64,000 nt of DNA from Micromonospora cabrerizensis (GTDB taxonomy: Bacteria; Actinomycetota; Actinomycetes; Mycobacteriales; Micromonosporaceae), in contig NZ_JAKKFI010000040.1 in NCBI RefSeq assembly GCF_022230955.1, positions 1 to 64,000 of the forward strand, given 5' to 3'. Position 1 is the stretch's first letter; every line of letters starts with the position of its first letter. A program made the translations under genes and the position numbers. This document shows positions 1 to 8,843 of this stretch, in pieces. The notes under the pieces are model-generated. The model was not told the DNA's origin. It searched no databases and worked only from the letters and a program-made list of their open reading frames with translations.

Positions 1-916
1 GCTCCGGGACCGCCGGGGTCGCTGCGGGCTCCGGGGTCACCGTGGGCACCGGACGCAGCCGGGTCCGCGCCCGGGCACCCGCCGTGGGCAGCAGGTGTAC
101 GGCCGACTCGGCCGCCCGGGCCAGCAACCGTCGGTCGGCATCACGGGCCGGGTGCAGCGCGGCGGCGATCGTCACCGACACCACGATGTCCCGCGCCGCC
201 ACCACCCGCGCCATCGAGCGCAGCAGGGTGTCCGCCCCGAGGAAGGCCGTTGCCGTGGTGGTGGAGTCGATGGCCTCGCAGCGGTAGGCGAGCCGCAGCG
301 GCACCACCGGGCTGCCCGCGTCGATCGCCGCCTGGAACATCGCCGGCCGGAAGCCGCCGCCGGGGCGGCAGTCGGCAGCGCCGTCACCAGCGCACCAGGT
401 CGTACCCTCCGGAAAGACCGCCACCGAGCGGCCGGCGCGCAGCACGTCGGCGACCCGGCCGACGCTCGTCGGCAGTGCCCGCGGCCGGGACCGGTCCACG
501 AAGACCGTGCCCGCCGCCGCGGCCAGCAGGCCGACCACCGGCCAGGAGCGGATCTCCCGCTTCGCGACCATCCGGGTGGGCGCGACCGCCAGCACCGCGA
601 GGATGTCCAGCCAGGAGACGTGGTTGGCGACCAGCAGCGCCCGCCGCCGGGGCAGCCGGCCCCGGATCACCAGCCGGACGCCGAACGCGCGCGTGGTCGC
701 CCGGGCCCAGCCGCGTACCGCCGCCTGCCGTTCCCGGGTCGGAAGCACGGGCAGCAGCAGCACCAGGCCGACCCCGGCAACCAGCATTCCGGCCGCGGCG
801 ACCAACCGCAGCACCCGGCGGGCCACCGGCACCGTGGGCACCTCGCCGGCCGGCGGCAGACAGTCGTCGCCACAGCCCGAGGAGGGCCGCCACAGGTCGT
901 GCGCCCCGGTGGTCAC
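1..916 (-). CDS. 1-acyl-glycerol-3-phosphate acyltransferase-like (PlsC/OlsA family), 3' end beyond the window
   Basis: The product probably transfers an acyl chain to the hydroxyl of a lyso-lipid at the cytoplasmic membrane. The PlsC catalytic signature is visible: N98-H99-V-S-W-L-D104 (the NHX4D box) and FPEGT at about 168-172. A hydrophobic segment lies near residues 38-58, so the protein is likely membrane-anchored. The start is GTG at 914-916, which overlaps the TGA of the upstream acyltransferase gene by two bases; the two are therefore translationally coupled. The C-terminus runs off the left edge of the window. A GNAT-type N-acyltransferase followed directly by a PlsC-type O-acyltransferase is the OlsB-OlsA arrangement of ornithine-lipid synthesis, so an OlsA role is favoured over phosphatidic acid synthesis. 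That substrate assignment is inference. Confidence 0.85.
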   Translation of the reverse strand, partial: MTTGAHDLWRPSSGCGDDCLPPAGEVPTVPVARRVLRLVAAAGMLVAGVGLVLLLPVLPTRERQAAVRGWARATTRAFGVRLVIRGRLPRRRALLVANHVSWLDILAVLAVAPTRMVAKREIRSWPVVGLLAAAAGTVFVDRSRPRALPTSVGRVADVLRAGRSVAVFPEGTTWCAGDGAADCRPGGGFRPAMFQAAIDAGSPVVPLRLAYRCEAIDSTTTATAFLGADTLLRSMARVVAARDIVVSVTIAAALHPARDADRRLLARAAESAVHLLPTAGARARTRLRPVPTVTPEPAATPAVPE

Positions 917-1704
917 CGCTGCTCCCCGCCCAGGAAGTGGCGCAGGTAGCGCGGGTTCATCCGGTCCAGGGAGAACAGCACGTAGAAGTCCGCGCACCCG
1001 AAGTCGGGGTCGTACGACGGCTCGCCGCAGATCCACGCGCCGAGCCGGAGGTAGCCCCGCAGCAGCGGTGGCACCACGACACGCCCCGCCGGTCCGGCAG
1101 CGGCCACCGGCGCGGCGGCCGGCCCGAGAGCCGCGGCCGACTCGGCGAACCAGGGTCGCCGTGGGCGGACCCGCAGCGGCGGCGGCGACAGGTGCCGGGC
1201 CTCGGCCTGGCTCCACACCTCGGCGACCGTCCGCCCACCGTCGGCGACCGGCACCGAGGCACAGCCACCGAGCCAGCGGGAGCCACGCAGGTGCAGGTAC
1301 CGGGTGATGCCGGCCCACATCAGGTTGATCACCGCGCCCGAGCGGTGGTCCGGGTGCACACACGACCGGCCCGCCTCGACGAGGTCGTCGCGGAGCGGGT
1401 CGAGCGCGGAGAGGTCGAACTCGTCCTCGGCGTAGCGCTGGTCGGTGCGGCCGGGCGGTAGCAGCCGGTAGGTGCCGACCACCTCGCCGCTGCTGTCCTC
1501 GCGGACGATCAGGTGGTCGCAGTACGCGTCGAAGGGGTCCACGTCCAACCCGGCCTCGCCGGGGAGGAGGGTGGCGCCGAGCTCGGTGGCGAACACCTCG
1601 TGGCGCAGGCGTTGCGCGGCCGCGACCTGGGTGGGGTCGTCGGCGATCAGCAGGGTGTATCCGCTGGTCTTCAGGGATGTGCCAGCGGCATGCAGAACGG
1701 CCAT
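913..1704 (-). CDS. GNAT-family N-acyltransferase, OlsB/hemolysin-like (COG3176 type)
   Basis: The 263-residue protein has the layout of the OlsB-like acyl-ACP N-acyltransferases. An N-terminal stretch with RLRHEVFATELG is followed by DPFDAYCDHLIVRE, a strand with VVGTYRLL and the conserved EAGRSCVHPDHRSG segment at mid-protein. In known members it attaches a 3-hydroxyacyl chain to ornithine or a similar amino acid, making the lyso-aminolipid that OlsA then acylates. The ATG at 1702-1704 was chosen because this is where homology-like sequence begins; the open frame continues upstream without a better start. It is the first gene of a two-gene operon with the PlsC-type gene, whose start lies inside this stop. 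It is divergent from the gene at 1863, so 1705-1862 should hold both promoters. Confidence 0.8.
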   Translation of the reverse strand: MAVLHAAGTSLKTSGYTLLIADDPTQVAAAQRLRHEVFATELGATLLPGEAGLDVDPFDAYCDHLIVREDSSGEVVGTYRLLPPGRTDQRYAEDEFDLSALDPLRDDLVEAGRSCVHPDHRSGAVINLMWAGITRYLHLRGSRWLGGCASVPVADGGRTVAEVWSQAEARHLSPPPLRVRPRRPWFAESAAALGPAAAPVAAAGPAGRVVVPPLLRGYLRLGAWICGEPSYDPDFGCADFYVLFSLDRMNPRYLRHFLGGEQR

Positions 1705-1862
1705 GGGATCTGTGTAGGTGCCCGGGTTGCCATCCACGGGGACCACCGGTGTCGATCGGGTGAACGCCGGCCGGCAAGACCGCTGGCGACACCCCGCGAC
1801 GACCGTGCGAGGCTGCCCGGGCAGGCCGGCGAGGGCGCCGGTACGCCCACCGGAGGTCGACG

Positions 1863-2510
1863 ATGCGCATCGAGTCCCGCTACAACGGGCCCCCCGGCTC
1901 CGGCAACGGCGGCTGGAGCGCGGGAGTGTTCGCCACCGAGGCCGGCGGCACCGGACCGGTCGAGGTGACGCTGCGCCGGCCACCACCACTGGAGACCGAG
2001 TTGACCCTGGTCGGCGGTGAGGTCCGTGACCCGTCCGGCGAGCTGGTGGCCGAGGTGCGCCCGGTCGGGACCGTCGATGCCGTCGTACCCCCGGTGGACC
2101 TGGCCACGGCGGCAGCCGCGGCGGCCCACTTCCCCGGCCTGGTCGATCATCCGTTCCCCGGCTGTTACGTCTGCGGGCCGCAGCGGGCGGACGGGTTGCG
2201 GATCTTTCCCGGTCGGCTGCCCGATGGGCGGACCGCAGCGCCGTTCCGGGCACCCGAGCAGGTCAGCGAGGCTACGGTCTGGGCGGCGCTGGACTGCCCC
2301 GGCGGCTGGGCGGTGCTCGCGCCCGGTCGCCCGTACCTGCTGGGCCGGATCGCCGCCGTGGTCACGGCGATGCCCCTGCCGGGCGACGAGTGCGTGGTGA
2401 CCGGAGAGCTGCTCGGCGTCGACGGACGCAAGGCGCTCGTGCGGACCAGCCTGTACGGCCCGGACGGCGCGCTGCTGGGCGCGGCCCGGGCGACCTGGAT
2501 CGCGTGCTGA
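1863..2510 (+). CDS. hypothetical protein, hotdog-fold thioesterase-like
   Basis: The 215-residue soluble protein has no signal peptide or membrane segment. The arrangement resembles two hotdog half-domains: an N-terminal half with a WSAG segment and a charged strand pattern, then a central HPFPGCYVCG motif followed by a C-terminal half ending in an ARATWIA strand. This layout occurs in actinobacterial proteins annotated as acyl-CoA thioesterase-like, but no catalytic residue can be assigned here. The start is well supported by GGAGG about five bases upstream of the ATG. It stands alone, divergent from the OlsB-like gene and followed after about 140 bases by an ABC transporter. A role in acyl-CoA handling is only suggested by fold and is uncertain. 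Confidence 0.7.
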   Translation: MRIESRYNGPPGSGNGGWSAGVFATEAGGTGPVEVTLRRPPPLETELTLVGGEVRDPSGELVAEVRPVGTVDAVVPPVDLATAAAAAAHFPGLVDHPFPGCYVCGPQRADGLRIFPGRLPDGRTAAPFRAPEQVSEATVWAALDCPGGWAVLAPGRPYLLGRIAAVVTAMPLPGDECVVTGELLGVDGRKALVRTSLYGPDGALLGAARATWIAC

Positions 2511-2652
2511 CCTCCGGCCGTCGTCCGCAGGGATGAGTCGCCTCCTCCCCTCGGCGGACCCGAACGTAGCGACCGCGCCTGATTGACCTTGTTGCCATGG
2601 GCCGTCACGCTGTGCCACGGCGTACCTCGACGCCACACACGGGAGGAGAACG

Positions 2653-3588
2653 ATGTCTGACGGGCAGAGAAGCCCCACCAGCGACGGTCAGATCGTGGTG
2701 TCCGGTCTGACGAAGCAGTACAAGAGCGTCCGGGCGGTGAACAACCTGTCCTTCACCGTGGCGCCGGGGCGGGTGACCGGCTTCCTCGGCCCGAACGGCG
2801 CCGGCAAGACCACCACGCTGCGCATGTTGCTGAACCTGGTCACCCCCACCGCCGGCACGGCCACCATCAGCGGCCACCGGTACGCCGACCTACCCGACCC
2901 ACTGCGGCACGTCGGCGCGGTGCTGGAGGCCTCCAGCGCGCACAAGGGCCGTACCGGCATCAACCACCTGCGGGTGATCTGCGCGGCGGCTGGGCTGCCG
3001 AAGCAGCGGGCCGACGAGGTGTTGGCCCTGGTCGGGTTGACCCCGGCGGCGAAGCGCAAGTTCAAGGGTTACTCGCTGGGCATGAAGCAGCGGCTCGGCA
3101 TCGCCGCGGCGATGCTCGGTGACCCCCGGGTGCTGATTTTGGACGAGCCGGCCAACGGGCTCGACCCGGAGGGCATCCGGTGGATGCGCGGCTTCCTCAA
3201 GAACCTGGCCCACGAGGGCCGCACCGTGCTGGTCTCCAGCCACCTGCTGTCGGAGATGCAGTTGCTGGCCGACGACGTGGTGATCATCGCGGCCGGGCAG
3301 CTCGTCCGGCAGGGGCCGGTCGACCAGGTCCTCGGGTCGATGGCGCAGGGCGCCCTCGTCCGGGTCCGCACTCCGCAGGCCGAGGCGCTGACCGCCGCGC
3401 TGAAGGCCCAGTCGGCGACCGTCGACACCGACGAGCACGGCACCCTGCTGGTCGGCGGGGTCGACGCCCCGACGGTCGGTCGGGCCGCCCTGGCGGCCGG
3501 GGTGGAACTGCACGAACTGTCCACCGAACGGCCCGACCTGGAACGGGTCTTCCTGGAGCTGACGGCCGGAAAGGCGGGCATCCGATGA
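2653..3588 (+). CDS. ABC transporter ATP-binding protein
   Basis: This 311-residue ATPase drives the permease encoded immediately downstream. The Walker A motif GPNGAGKTT lies at about residues 47-55, the signature YSLGMKQRLGIA follows about 95 residues later, and Walker B is VLILDEPANGLDP. The C-terminal tail after residue 220 is the extension usual in the DRA/NatA-type exporter ATPases. The start is supported by a GGGAGGAG ribosome-binding site. The stop overlaps the ATG of the permease (ATGA), so the two are co-translated. A possible -35 TTGACC at 2583-2588 lies upstream. The substrate cannot be told from sequence; such two-gene systems often export peptides or drugs. Confidence 0.95.
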   Translation: MSDGQRSPTSDGQIVVSGLTKQYKSVRAVNNLSFTVAPGRVTGFLGPNGAGKTTTLRMLLNLVTPTAGTATISGHRYADLPDPLRHVGAVLEASSAHKGRTGINHLRVICAAAGLPKQRADEVLALVGLTPAAKRKFKGYSLGMKQRLGIAAAMLGDPRVLILDEPANGLDPEGIRWMRGFLKNLAHEGRTVLVSSHLLSEMQLLADDVVIIAAGQLVRQGPVDQVLGSMAQGALVRVRTPQAEALTAALKAQSATVDTDEHGTLLVGGVDAPTVGRAALAAGVELHELSTERPDLERVFLELTAGKAGIR

Positions 3589-4409
3589 ACCTGGTCCGAT
3601 CCGAGCTGCTCAAGATCCGTACCACCAACACCTGGTGGATCTTCGCGCTCATCTCACTGCCGCTCTGGGCGCTCACCCTGCTGATCAACTGGCTGCAGGC
3701 CGACACCCTCACCAACGGGGACCTCGGCGAGGTGCCGGCCGACCAGGCCGACACCCTGACTGCCGCGTCCAGCGCGGACGCGCTCTCGTCGAACCTGTTC
3801 ACCACCGGGCAGTTCTTCGGGCTGCTCATCGTGATGCTGCTCGGCATCATCGTGGTGACCAGTGAGTTCTTCCACCAGACGGTCACCACCACCTTCCTCA
3901 CCCAGCCGCACCGCACCGCGGTGATGAGCGCCAAGCTGGTCGCGGCCGGCGTACTGGCCCTGCTGTTCTGGCTGGTCACCACCGCGTTCAACCTGATCGC
4001 CGGTTCGGCGGTGTTGAACGCGATCGGGCTGGGCTCGCAACTCGGCAACGACGCCGCGTGGCGGGCGATCGGGTTGAACCTGCTCGCGTACCTGCTCTGG
4101 GCGGTGTTCGGCGTCGGCATCGGCGTGCTGATCCGCAGCCAGATCGGCGCCACCGTGACCGGCATCCTGCTCTACCTGGGCGGCTCGATCGGCGCCATCT
4201 TCGTGATCGCCATCCTGGCCGACCGCTGGGGCGACTGGATCAACAACCTCCAGTTGCTGGTGCCGTCACTGGCCTCGTCGCTGATGGTCACCGGGGCGGA
4301 CATCCCCGGCAACCCGCCGCGCTGGGCGGGCGCCGCCGTGCTGATCGGGTACGCGGTGGTCACCGGCGTGGTCGGCACCCTGCTGATGCGCCGTCGCGAC
4401 ATCTCCTGA
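3585..4409 (+). CDS. ABC transporter permease (ABC-2 type)
   Basis: The 274-residue protein has six predicted membrane segments: one near the N-terminus (WWIFALISLPLWALTLL), four across the middle, and one at the end just before the cytoplasmic RRRDIS tail. An extracytoplasmic loop follows the first segment. This topology, with the LVRSELLKIRTT opening, is typical of ABC-2 permeases partnered by NatA/DrrA-like ATPases. The start ATG overlaps the ATPase stop. A GC-rich hairpin follows the stop, so the operon appears to consist of just these two genes. Confidence 0.92.
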   Translation: MNLVRSELLKIRTTNTWWIFALISLPLWALTLLINWLQADTLTNGDLGEVPADQADTLTAASSADALSSNLFTTGQFFGLLIVMLLGIIVVTSEFFHQTVTTTFLTQPHRTAVMSAKLVAAGVLALLFWLVTTAFNLIAGSAVLNAIGLGSQLGNDAAWRAIGLNLLAYLLWAVFGVGIGVLIRSQIGATVTGILLYLGGSIGAIFVIAILADRWGDWINNLQLLVPSLASSLMVTGADIPGNPPRWAGAAVLIGYAVVTGVVGTLLMRRRDIS

Positions 4410-4420
4410 ACCGACCGGTC

Positions 4421-4452
4421 CGGGGTGGTGACGACACGTCCGCCACCCCGGG
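4421..4452 (+). terminator. hairpin after the ABC transporter operon
   Basis: A perfect 9-bp inverted repeat, CCGGGGTGG at 4421-4429 and CCACCCCGG at 4444-4452, begins 11 bases after the permease stop. No T-tract follows, as is usual for actinobacterial terminators. The remaining bases up to kgd (4453-4696) hold the kgd promoter and leader. A second hairpin, CCGCGCCC at 4624-4631 pairing with GGGCGCGG at 4638-4645, lies in that leader. Confidence 0.6.
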
Positions 4453-4696
4453 CCGCCCGGCCAGTTCGCGCGGCTGCTCAGCTCTCCGGTCGTCTGGCCT
4501 TACCAGTCGCGGCGGGACCCCGCAGCGGTTGGTGAACTTCTGGCATCTTCTGTGAAACCGGCCACGGGACCGAGGCGGAAATGCCTGCGGGATCGGTACG
4601 GCGTAGCCTGGGAGGCGTCCCTTCCGCGCCCCTGACCGGGCGCGGGGAACACACCGCGTGCCACACAAACCCGCGTGAAAGAGGCGATTACCGGCC

Positions 4697-7600
4697 GTGT
4701 CGACCCAGCAGACTTCGCAGGAGAACCCACTAGCGGGTTTCGGCCCGAATGAGTGGATCGTCGAGGAGATGTACCAGCGTTACCTCGCCGACCCAACGAG
4801 TGTCGATTCGGCCTGGCACGACTTCTTCGCCGACTACCGCCCGGCGCCCGGAGCGGCCACCCCGCGCGGCGCCGAGTCGTCGGACAAGCCGGCCGCCGCT
4901 CCCGAGCCCGACGGCCAGCCGGAGGCAGCCGCCAAGGTCAGCCAGCCGAGCGCCACGGCGAAGCCGGCGACCGCGAAGCCGTCCGCCGCGCAGTCGGCAC
5001 CGGCCAAGCCCGCCGCCGCTCCGGCCAAGGCCGCACCGGAGAAGGCCGCCCCGGCCAAGCCGGCCGCCAAGGCCGCCGCGCCGACCGCTGACGGCCCGCA
5101 GACCACGCCGCTGCGTGGCGTCGCCGCGAAGATCGTCCAGAACATGGACGCCTCGCTGAGCGTGCCCACCGCGACCAGCGTCCGCGCGGTCCCGGCGAAG
5201 CTGCTGGTCGACAACCGCATCGTGATCAACAACCACCTCGCCCGTGGGCGCGGTGGCAAGGTCAGCTTCACCCACCTGGTCGGTTACGCGATGGTCCGGG
5301 CGCTGGTCCAGCACCCGGAGATGAACAACTCCTTCGCCGAGGCCAACGGCAAGCCCGCCGTGGTCCGCCCGGCGCACGTCAACCTCGGCATCGCGATCGA
5401 CCTGGCCAAGCCGGACGGCAGCCGCAACCTGGTGGTCCCCTCCATCAAGGGTTGCGAGACGATGGACTTCCGCCAGTTCTGGCAGGCGTACGAGGACGTG
5501 GTCCGGCGGGCGCGGCGCAACGAGCTGACCATGGAGGACTACTCCGGCACCACGATCTCGCTGACCAACCCGGGCGGCATCGGCACCGTGCACTCGATGC
5601 CGCGGCTGATGCAGGGCCAGAGCGCGATCATCGGCGTCGGCGCGATGGAATACCCGGCCCCCTACCAGGGCATGTCCGAGGCCACCCTGGCCGAGCTGGC
5701 CGTCAGCAAGATCATCACGCTGACCAGCACGTACGACCACCGGATCATCCAGGGCGCGCAGTCCGGCGAGTTCCTCAAGGTGATGCACGAGCTGATCCTG
5801 GGCGAGCACGGCTTCTACGACCAGATCTTCACCTCGCTGCGCATCCCGTACGAGCCGGTGCGCTGGATGCGCGACGTCGCGGTCAACTCCGAGGGTCAGA
5901 TCAACAAGACCGCCCGGGTGCACGAGCTGATCCACGCGTACCGGGTGCGCGGTCACCTGATGGCCGACACCGACCCGCTGGAATTCACGATCCGCAAGCA
6001 CCCCGACCTGGACGTCCTCCAGCACGGGCTCACCCTGTGGGACCTCGACCGCGAGTTCCCGGTCAACGGCTTCGCCGGCCGGCAGCGGATGAAGCTGCGC
6101 GAGATCCTCGGCGTGCTGCGCGACTCGTACTGCCGCCGGGTCGGCATCGAGTACATGCACATCCAGGACCCGGAGGAGCGTCGCTGGGTCCAGGAACGGA
6201 TCGAGCGCAAGTACGAGAAGCCGGCCGCCGACGAGCAGAAGCACGTGCTCAACCGGCTGAACGCCGCCGAGGCGTTCGAGACCTTCCTGCAGACCAAGTA
6301 CGTCGGCCAGAAGCGCTTCTCGCTGGAGGGCGGCGAGTCGCTCATCCCGCTGCTCGGTGAGGTGCTGGAGTCCTCCGCCGAGAATGGCCTGGACGAGGTC
6401 GTCATCGGCATGGCCCACCGGGGTCGGCTCAACGTGCTGGCGAACATCGTCGGCAAGCCGTACGAGAAGATCTTCTCGGAGTTCGAGGGCCACCTGGACC
6501 CGCGCTCGACGCAGGGCTCCGGCGACGTGAAGTACCACCTCGGTCAGAACGGCAAGTTCACCACCCCCGACGGCGCGCACTCGGTCAAGGTGTCGGTGGT
6601 GGCCAACCCGTCGCACCTGGAGGCCGTGGACCCGGTGCTGGAGGGCATCGTCCGGGCCAAGCAGGACCGCATCGACCTCAAGCTCGAGGGCTACACCGTG
6701 CTGCCGCTGGCGGTGCACGGTGACGCCGCGTTCGCCGGGCAGGGAGTCGTCGCCGAGACGCTCAACCTGTCGCAGCTGCGCGGCTACCGCACCGGCGGCA
6801 CCGTGCACGTGGTGGTCAACAACCAGGTCGGCTTCACCACCGCCCCGGAATACAGCCGGTCCAGCCTCTACAGCACCGACGTGGCCCGGATGATCCAGGC
6901 GCCGATCTTCCACGTCAACGGCGACGACCCGGAGGCCGTGGTCCGGGTGGCCCGGCTGGCCTTCGAGTACCGGCAGACGTTCAACAAGGACGTCGTGATC
7001 GACATGGTCTGCTACCGGCGGCGCGGGCACAACGAGGGCGACGACCCGTCGATGTCCAACCCCCAGATGTACAAGATCATTGACTCGAAGCGCTCGGTCC
7101 GCAAGCTCTACACCGAGGAGCTGATCGGTCGCGGTGACATCACCGTGGAGGACGCGGAAGAGCTGCTGCGCGACTACCAGGCACAGCTGGAGAAGGTCTT
7201 CAAGGCCACCCGGGACGCCGCGTCGGCACCGCGCCAGCTCAACCGGCCGCGCCGCGAGGAGGAGCCGGAGCCGCAGGTCGACACCGCCACCGACGCGTCC
7301 GTGGTCAAGGCGGTCGGCGAGGCGCACATCAACCTGCCCGAGGGCTTCACCCCGCACAAGCGGATCCAGCAACTGCTGGACCGGCGGGCCAAGATGTCCG
7401 TCGAGGGCAACATCGACTGGGGCTTCGGCGAGATCATCGCGCTCGGCTCGCTGCTGCACGACGGGGTCACCGTCCGACTGGCCGGTCAGGACTCGCGGCG
7501 CGGCACGTTCGTGCAGCGGCACGCCTCGGTGGTCGACTCCCGCACCGGCGACGACTACCTGCCACTGAAGTCGCTCACCGGCGACGGCGAGCGCTCCCGG

Positions 7601-8446
7601 TTCTTCGTGCACGACTCGCTGCTCAGCGAGTACGCGGCGATGGGCTTCGAGTACGGCTACTCGGTGGAGAACATCAACGCGCTGGTCGCCTGGGAGGCCC
7701 AGTTCGGTGACTTCGTCAACGGCGCCCAGTCCGTGATCGACGAGTTCATCTCGTCCGGCGAGGTGAAGTGGGGCCAGCGCTCCGCCGTCACCCTGCTGCT
7801 GCCGCACGGGCACGAGGGCCAGGGCCCGGACCACACGTCCGGCCGGCCGGAGCGGTTCCTGCAGATGTGCGCCGAGGACAACATGCGGGTGTCCATCCCG
7901 ACCACCCCGGCGAACTACTTCCACCTGCTGCGCCGCCAGGCCCTGTCGCCCAAGCGCAAGCCGCTGGTGGTGTTCACGCCGAAGTCGCTGCTGCGGCACA
8001 AGCTCTGCGTCTCGTCGGTGGAGGACTTCACCACCGGCACCTTCCAGCCGGTGCTGCGCGACACGGCCGCCCCGGCGCCGGAAGCGGTGAAGCGGGTGCT
8101 GCTCTGCTCCGGCAAGGTCTACTACGACCTGTTCCAGGCCCGTCAGGACCGCGGCGTCACCGACACCGCGATCCTCCGGATCGAGCAGCTCTACCCGCTG
8201 CCGGTGGAGGAGATCCGGGCCGCCCTCGCGCAGTTCCCCAACGCGGAGGACTTCGCCTGGGTGCAGGAGGAGCCGGCCAACCAGGGTGCCTGGTCGTTCG
8301 TCGCGCTCAACCTGCTGGAGCACCTCACGGACGTCCGGCTGCGGCGGATCTCCCGCCCTGCGGCGGCCGCCCCGGCGGTCGGCTCGGCCAAGACCCACGA
8401 GGTCGAGCAGAACGCGCTGATCGAGGCGGCTCTCCCCCGCCCGTGA
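4697..8446 (+). CDS. kgd: multifunctional 2-oxoglutarate decarboxylase / dehydrogenase E1-E2 fusion (Kgd/OdhA)
   Basis: This 1249-residue thiamine-diphosphate enzyme is the actinobacterial 2-oxoglutarate dehydrogenase component of the TCA cycle. Residues 1-45 form the N-terminal helical segment ([13 protein letters not shown]). Residues 55-135 are an Ala/Pro/Lys-rich flexible linker. Residues 140-365 form an E2-like succinyltransferase domain with the YDHRIIQGA segment. From about 380 to the end is the E1 domain, with [24 protein letters not shown] and [10 protein letters not shown] typical of the ThDP and 2-oxoglutarate site. The GTG start has an AAAGAGG ribosome-binding site. Length and domain order match mycobacterial Kgd and corynebacterial OdhA. 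The gene is monocistronic, bounded by hairpins on both sides. Family members are inhibited by the FHA protein GarA/OdhI, which is not encoded in this window. Confidence 0.97.
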   Translation: MSTQQTSQENPLAGFGPNEWIVEEMYQRYLADPTSVDSAWHDFFADYRPAPGAATPRGAESSDKPAAAPEPDGQPEAAAKVSQPSATAKPATAKPSAAQSAPAKPAAAPAKAAPEKAAPAKPAAKAAAPTADGPQTTPLRGVAAKIVQNMDASLSVPTATSVRAVPAKLLVDNRIVINNHLARGRGGKVSFTHLVGYAMVRALVQHPEMNNSFAEANGKPAVVRPAHVNLGIAIDLAKPDGSRNLVVPSIKGCETMDFRQFWQAYEDVVRRARRNELTMEDYSGTTISLTNPGGIGTVHSMPRLMQGQSAIIGVGAMEYPAPYQGMSEATLAELAVSKIITLTSTYDHRIIQGAQSGEFLKVMHELILGEHGFYDQIFTSLRIPYEPVRWMRDVAVNSEGQINKTARVHELIHAYRVRGHLMADTDPLEFTIRKHPDLDVLQHGLTLWDLDREFPVNGFAGRQRMKLREILGVLRDSYCRRVGIEYMHIQDPEERRWVQERIERKYEKPAADEQKHVLNRLNAAEAFETFLQTKYVGQKRFSLEGGESLIPLLGEVLESSAENGLDEVVIGMAHRGRLNVLANIVGKPYEKIFSEFEGHLDPRSTQGSGDVKYHLGQNGKFTTPDGAHSVKVSVVANPSHLEAVDPVLEGIVRAKQDRIDLKLEGYTVLPLAVHGDAAFAGQGVVAETLNLSQLRGYRTGGTVHVVVNNQVGFTTAPEYSRSSLYSTDVARMIQAPIFHVNGDDPEAVVRVARLAFEYRQTFNKDVVIDMVCYRRRGHNEGDDPSMSNPQMYKIIDSKRSVRKLYTEELIGRGDITVEDAEELLRDYQAQLEKVFKATRDAASAPRQLNRPRREEEPEPQVDTATDASVVKAVGEAHINLPEGFTPHKRIQQLLDRRAKMSVEGNIDWGFGEIIALGSLLHDGVTVRLAGQDSRRGTFVQRHASVVDSRTGDDYLPLKSLTGDGERSRFFVHDSLLSEYAAMGFEYGYSVENINALVAWEAQFGDFVNGAQSVIDEFISSGEVKWGQRSAVTLLLPHGHEGQGPDHTSGRPERFLQMCAEDNMRVSIPTTPANYFHLLRRQALSPKRKPLVVFTPKSLLRHKLCVSSVEDFTTGTFQPVLRDTAAPAPEAVKRVLLCSGKVYYDLFQARQDRGVTDTAILRIEQLYPLPVEEIRAALAQFPNAEDFAWVQEEPANQGAWSFVALNLLEHLTDVRLRRISRPAAAAPAVGSAKTHEVEQNALIEAALPRP

Positions 8447-8461
8447 CCTGACGCACCACGA

Positions 8462-8502
8462 GAGCCGGGGCAGGGCCGTTCACCACGGTCCTGCCCCGGC
8501 TC
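8462..8502 (+). terminator. strong terminator after kgd
   Basis: An 18-bp stem, 8462-8479 paired with 8485-8502, contains a single G-T pair and closes on a 5-base loop TCACC. It begins 16 bases after the kgd stop and is among the longest stems in the window. Confidence 0.8.
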
Positions 8503-8565
8503 CGTCGGTCCCCTCACCCACCCGATCGCCCGGCCCGCGCCGGGCCGAGCACGAGGACGTACGCG

Positions 8566-8751
8566 ATGTACTTCACCGACCGTGGCATCGAGGAGCTGGT
8601 CGAGCGCCGGGGCGCCGACCAGGTGACCCTGGAGTGGCTGGGGGAACGCCTGCGCGACTTCGTCGACCTCAACCCCGACTTCGAGACCCCCATCGAGCGC
8701 CTGGCCACCTACCTGGCCCGCCTCGACGACCCCGACGACGACGACGCCTAA
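8566..8751 (+). CDS. DUF6104 family small protein
   Basis: The 61-residue acidic protein opens MYFTDRGIEELVERRG and continues with a conserved VTLEWLGERLRDFVDLNP segment and an Asp-rich C-terminus. I recognise it as the actinobacterial family DUF6104. Its function is not known. It has no membrane segment and its predicted structure is largely helical. The ATG start is fixed by family conservation. It sits alone between the kgd terminator and pta. The position next to central carbon genes may be meaningful, but nothing in the sequence assigns a role. Confidence 0.85.
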   Translation: MYFTDRGIEELVERRGADQVTLEWLGERLRDFVDLNPDFETPIERLATYLARLDDPDDDDA

Positions 8752-8763
8752 TCCCGTTCCGCC

Positions 8764-8829
8764 CCCGGTGATCAAGAGGTTTCGGTCACCATGGGGGCCG
8801 GAAGTGACGCGAACTTCTTGATCACCGGG
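8764..8829. repeat. long imperfect intergenic palindrome upstream of pta
   Basis: Arms of 26 bp (8764-8789 and 8804-8829) match at 22 positions and enclose a 14-base loop. The ends read CCCGGTGATCAAGA and its complement. The element is centred between the DUF6104 gene and pta and ends 14 bases before the pta start. It could terminate the DUF6104 transcript, fold in the pta leader, or be a dispersed palindromic repeat. Confidence 0.75.
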
Positions 8830-8843
8830 CAAGGGGTGGGTAC

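Noticed and set aside
4730..8398. A 1222-codon open frame on the minus strand opposite kgd
   Set aside because: Its product is low-complexity, Val/Leu/Arg/Asp-rich and typical of the antisense frame of a GC-rich gene; kgd on the plus strand has full domain motifs.
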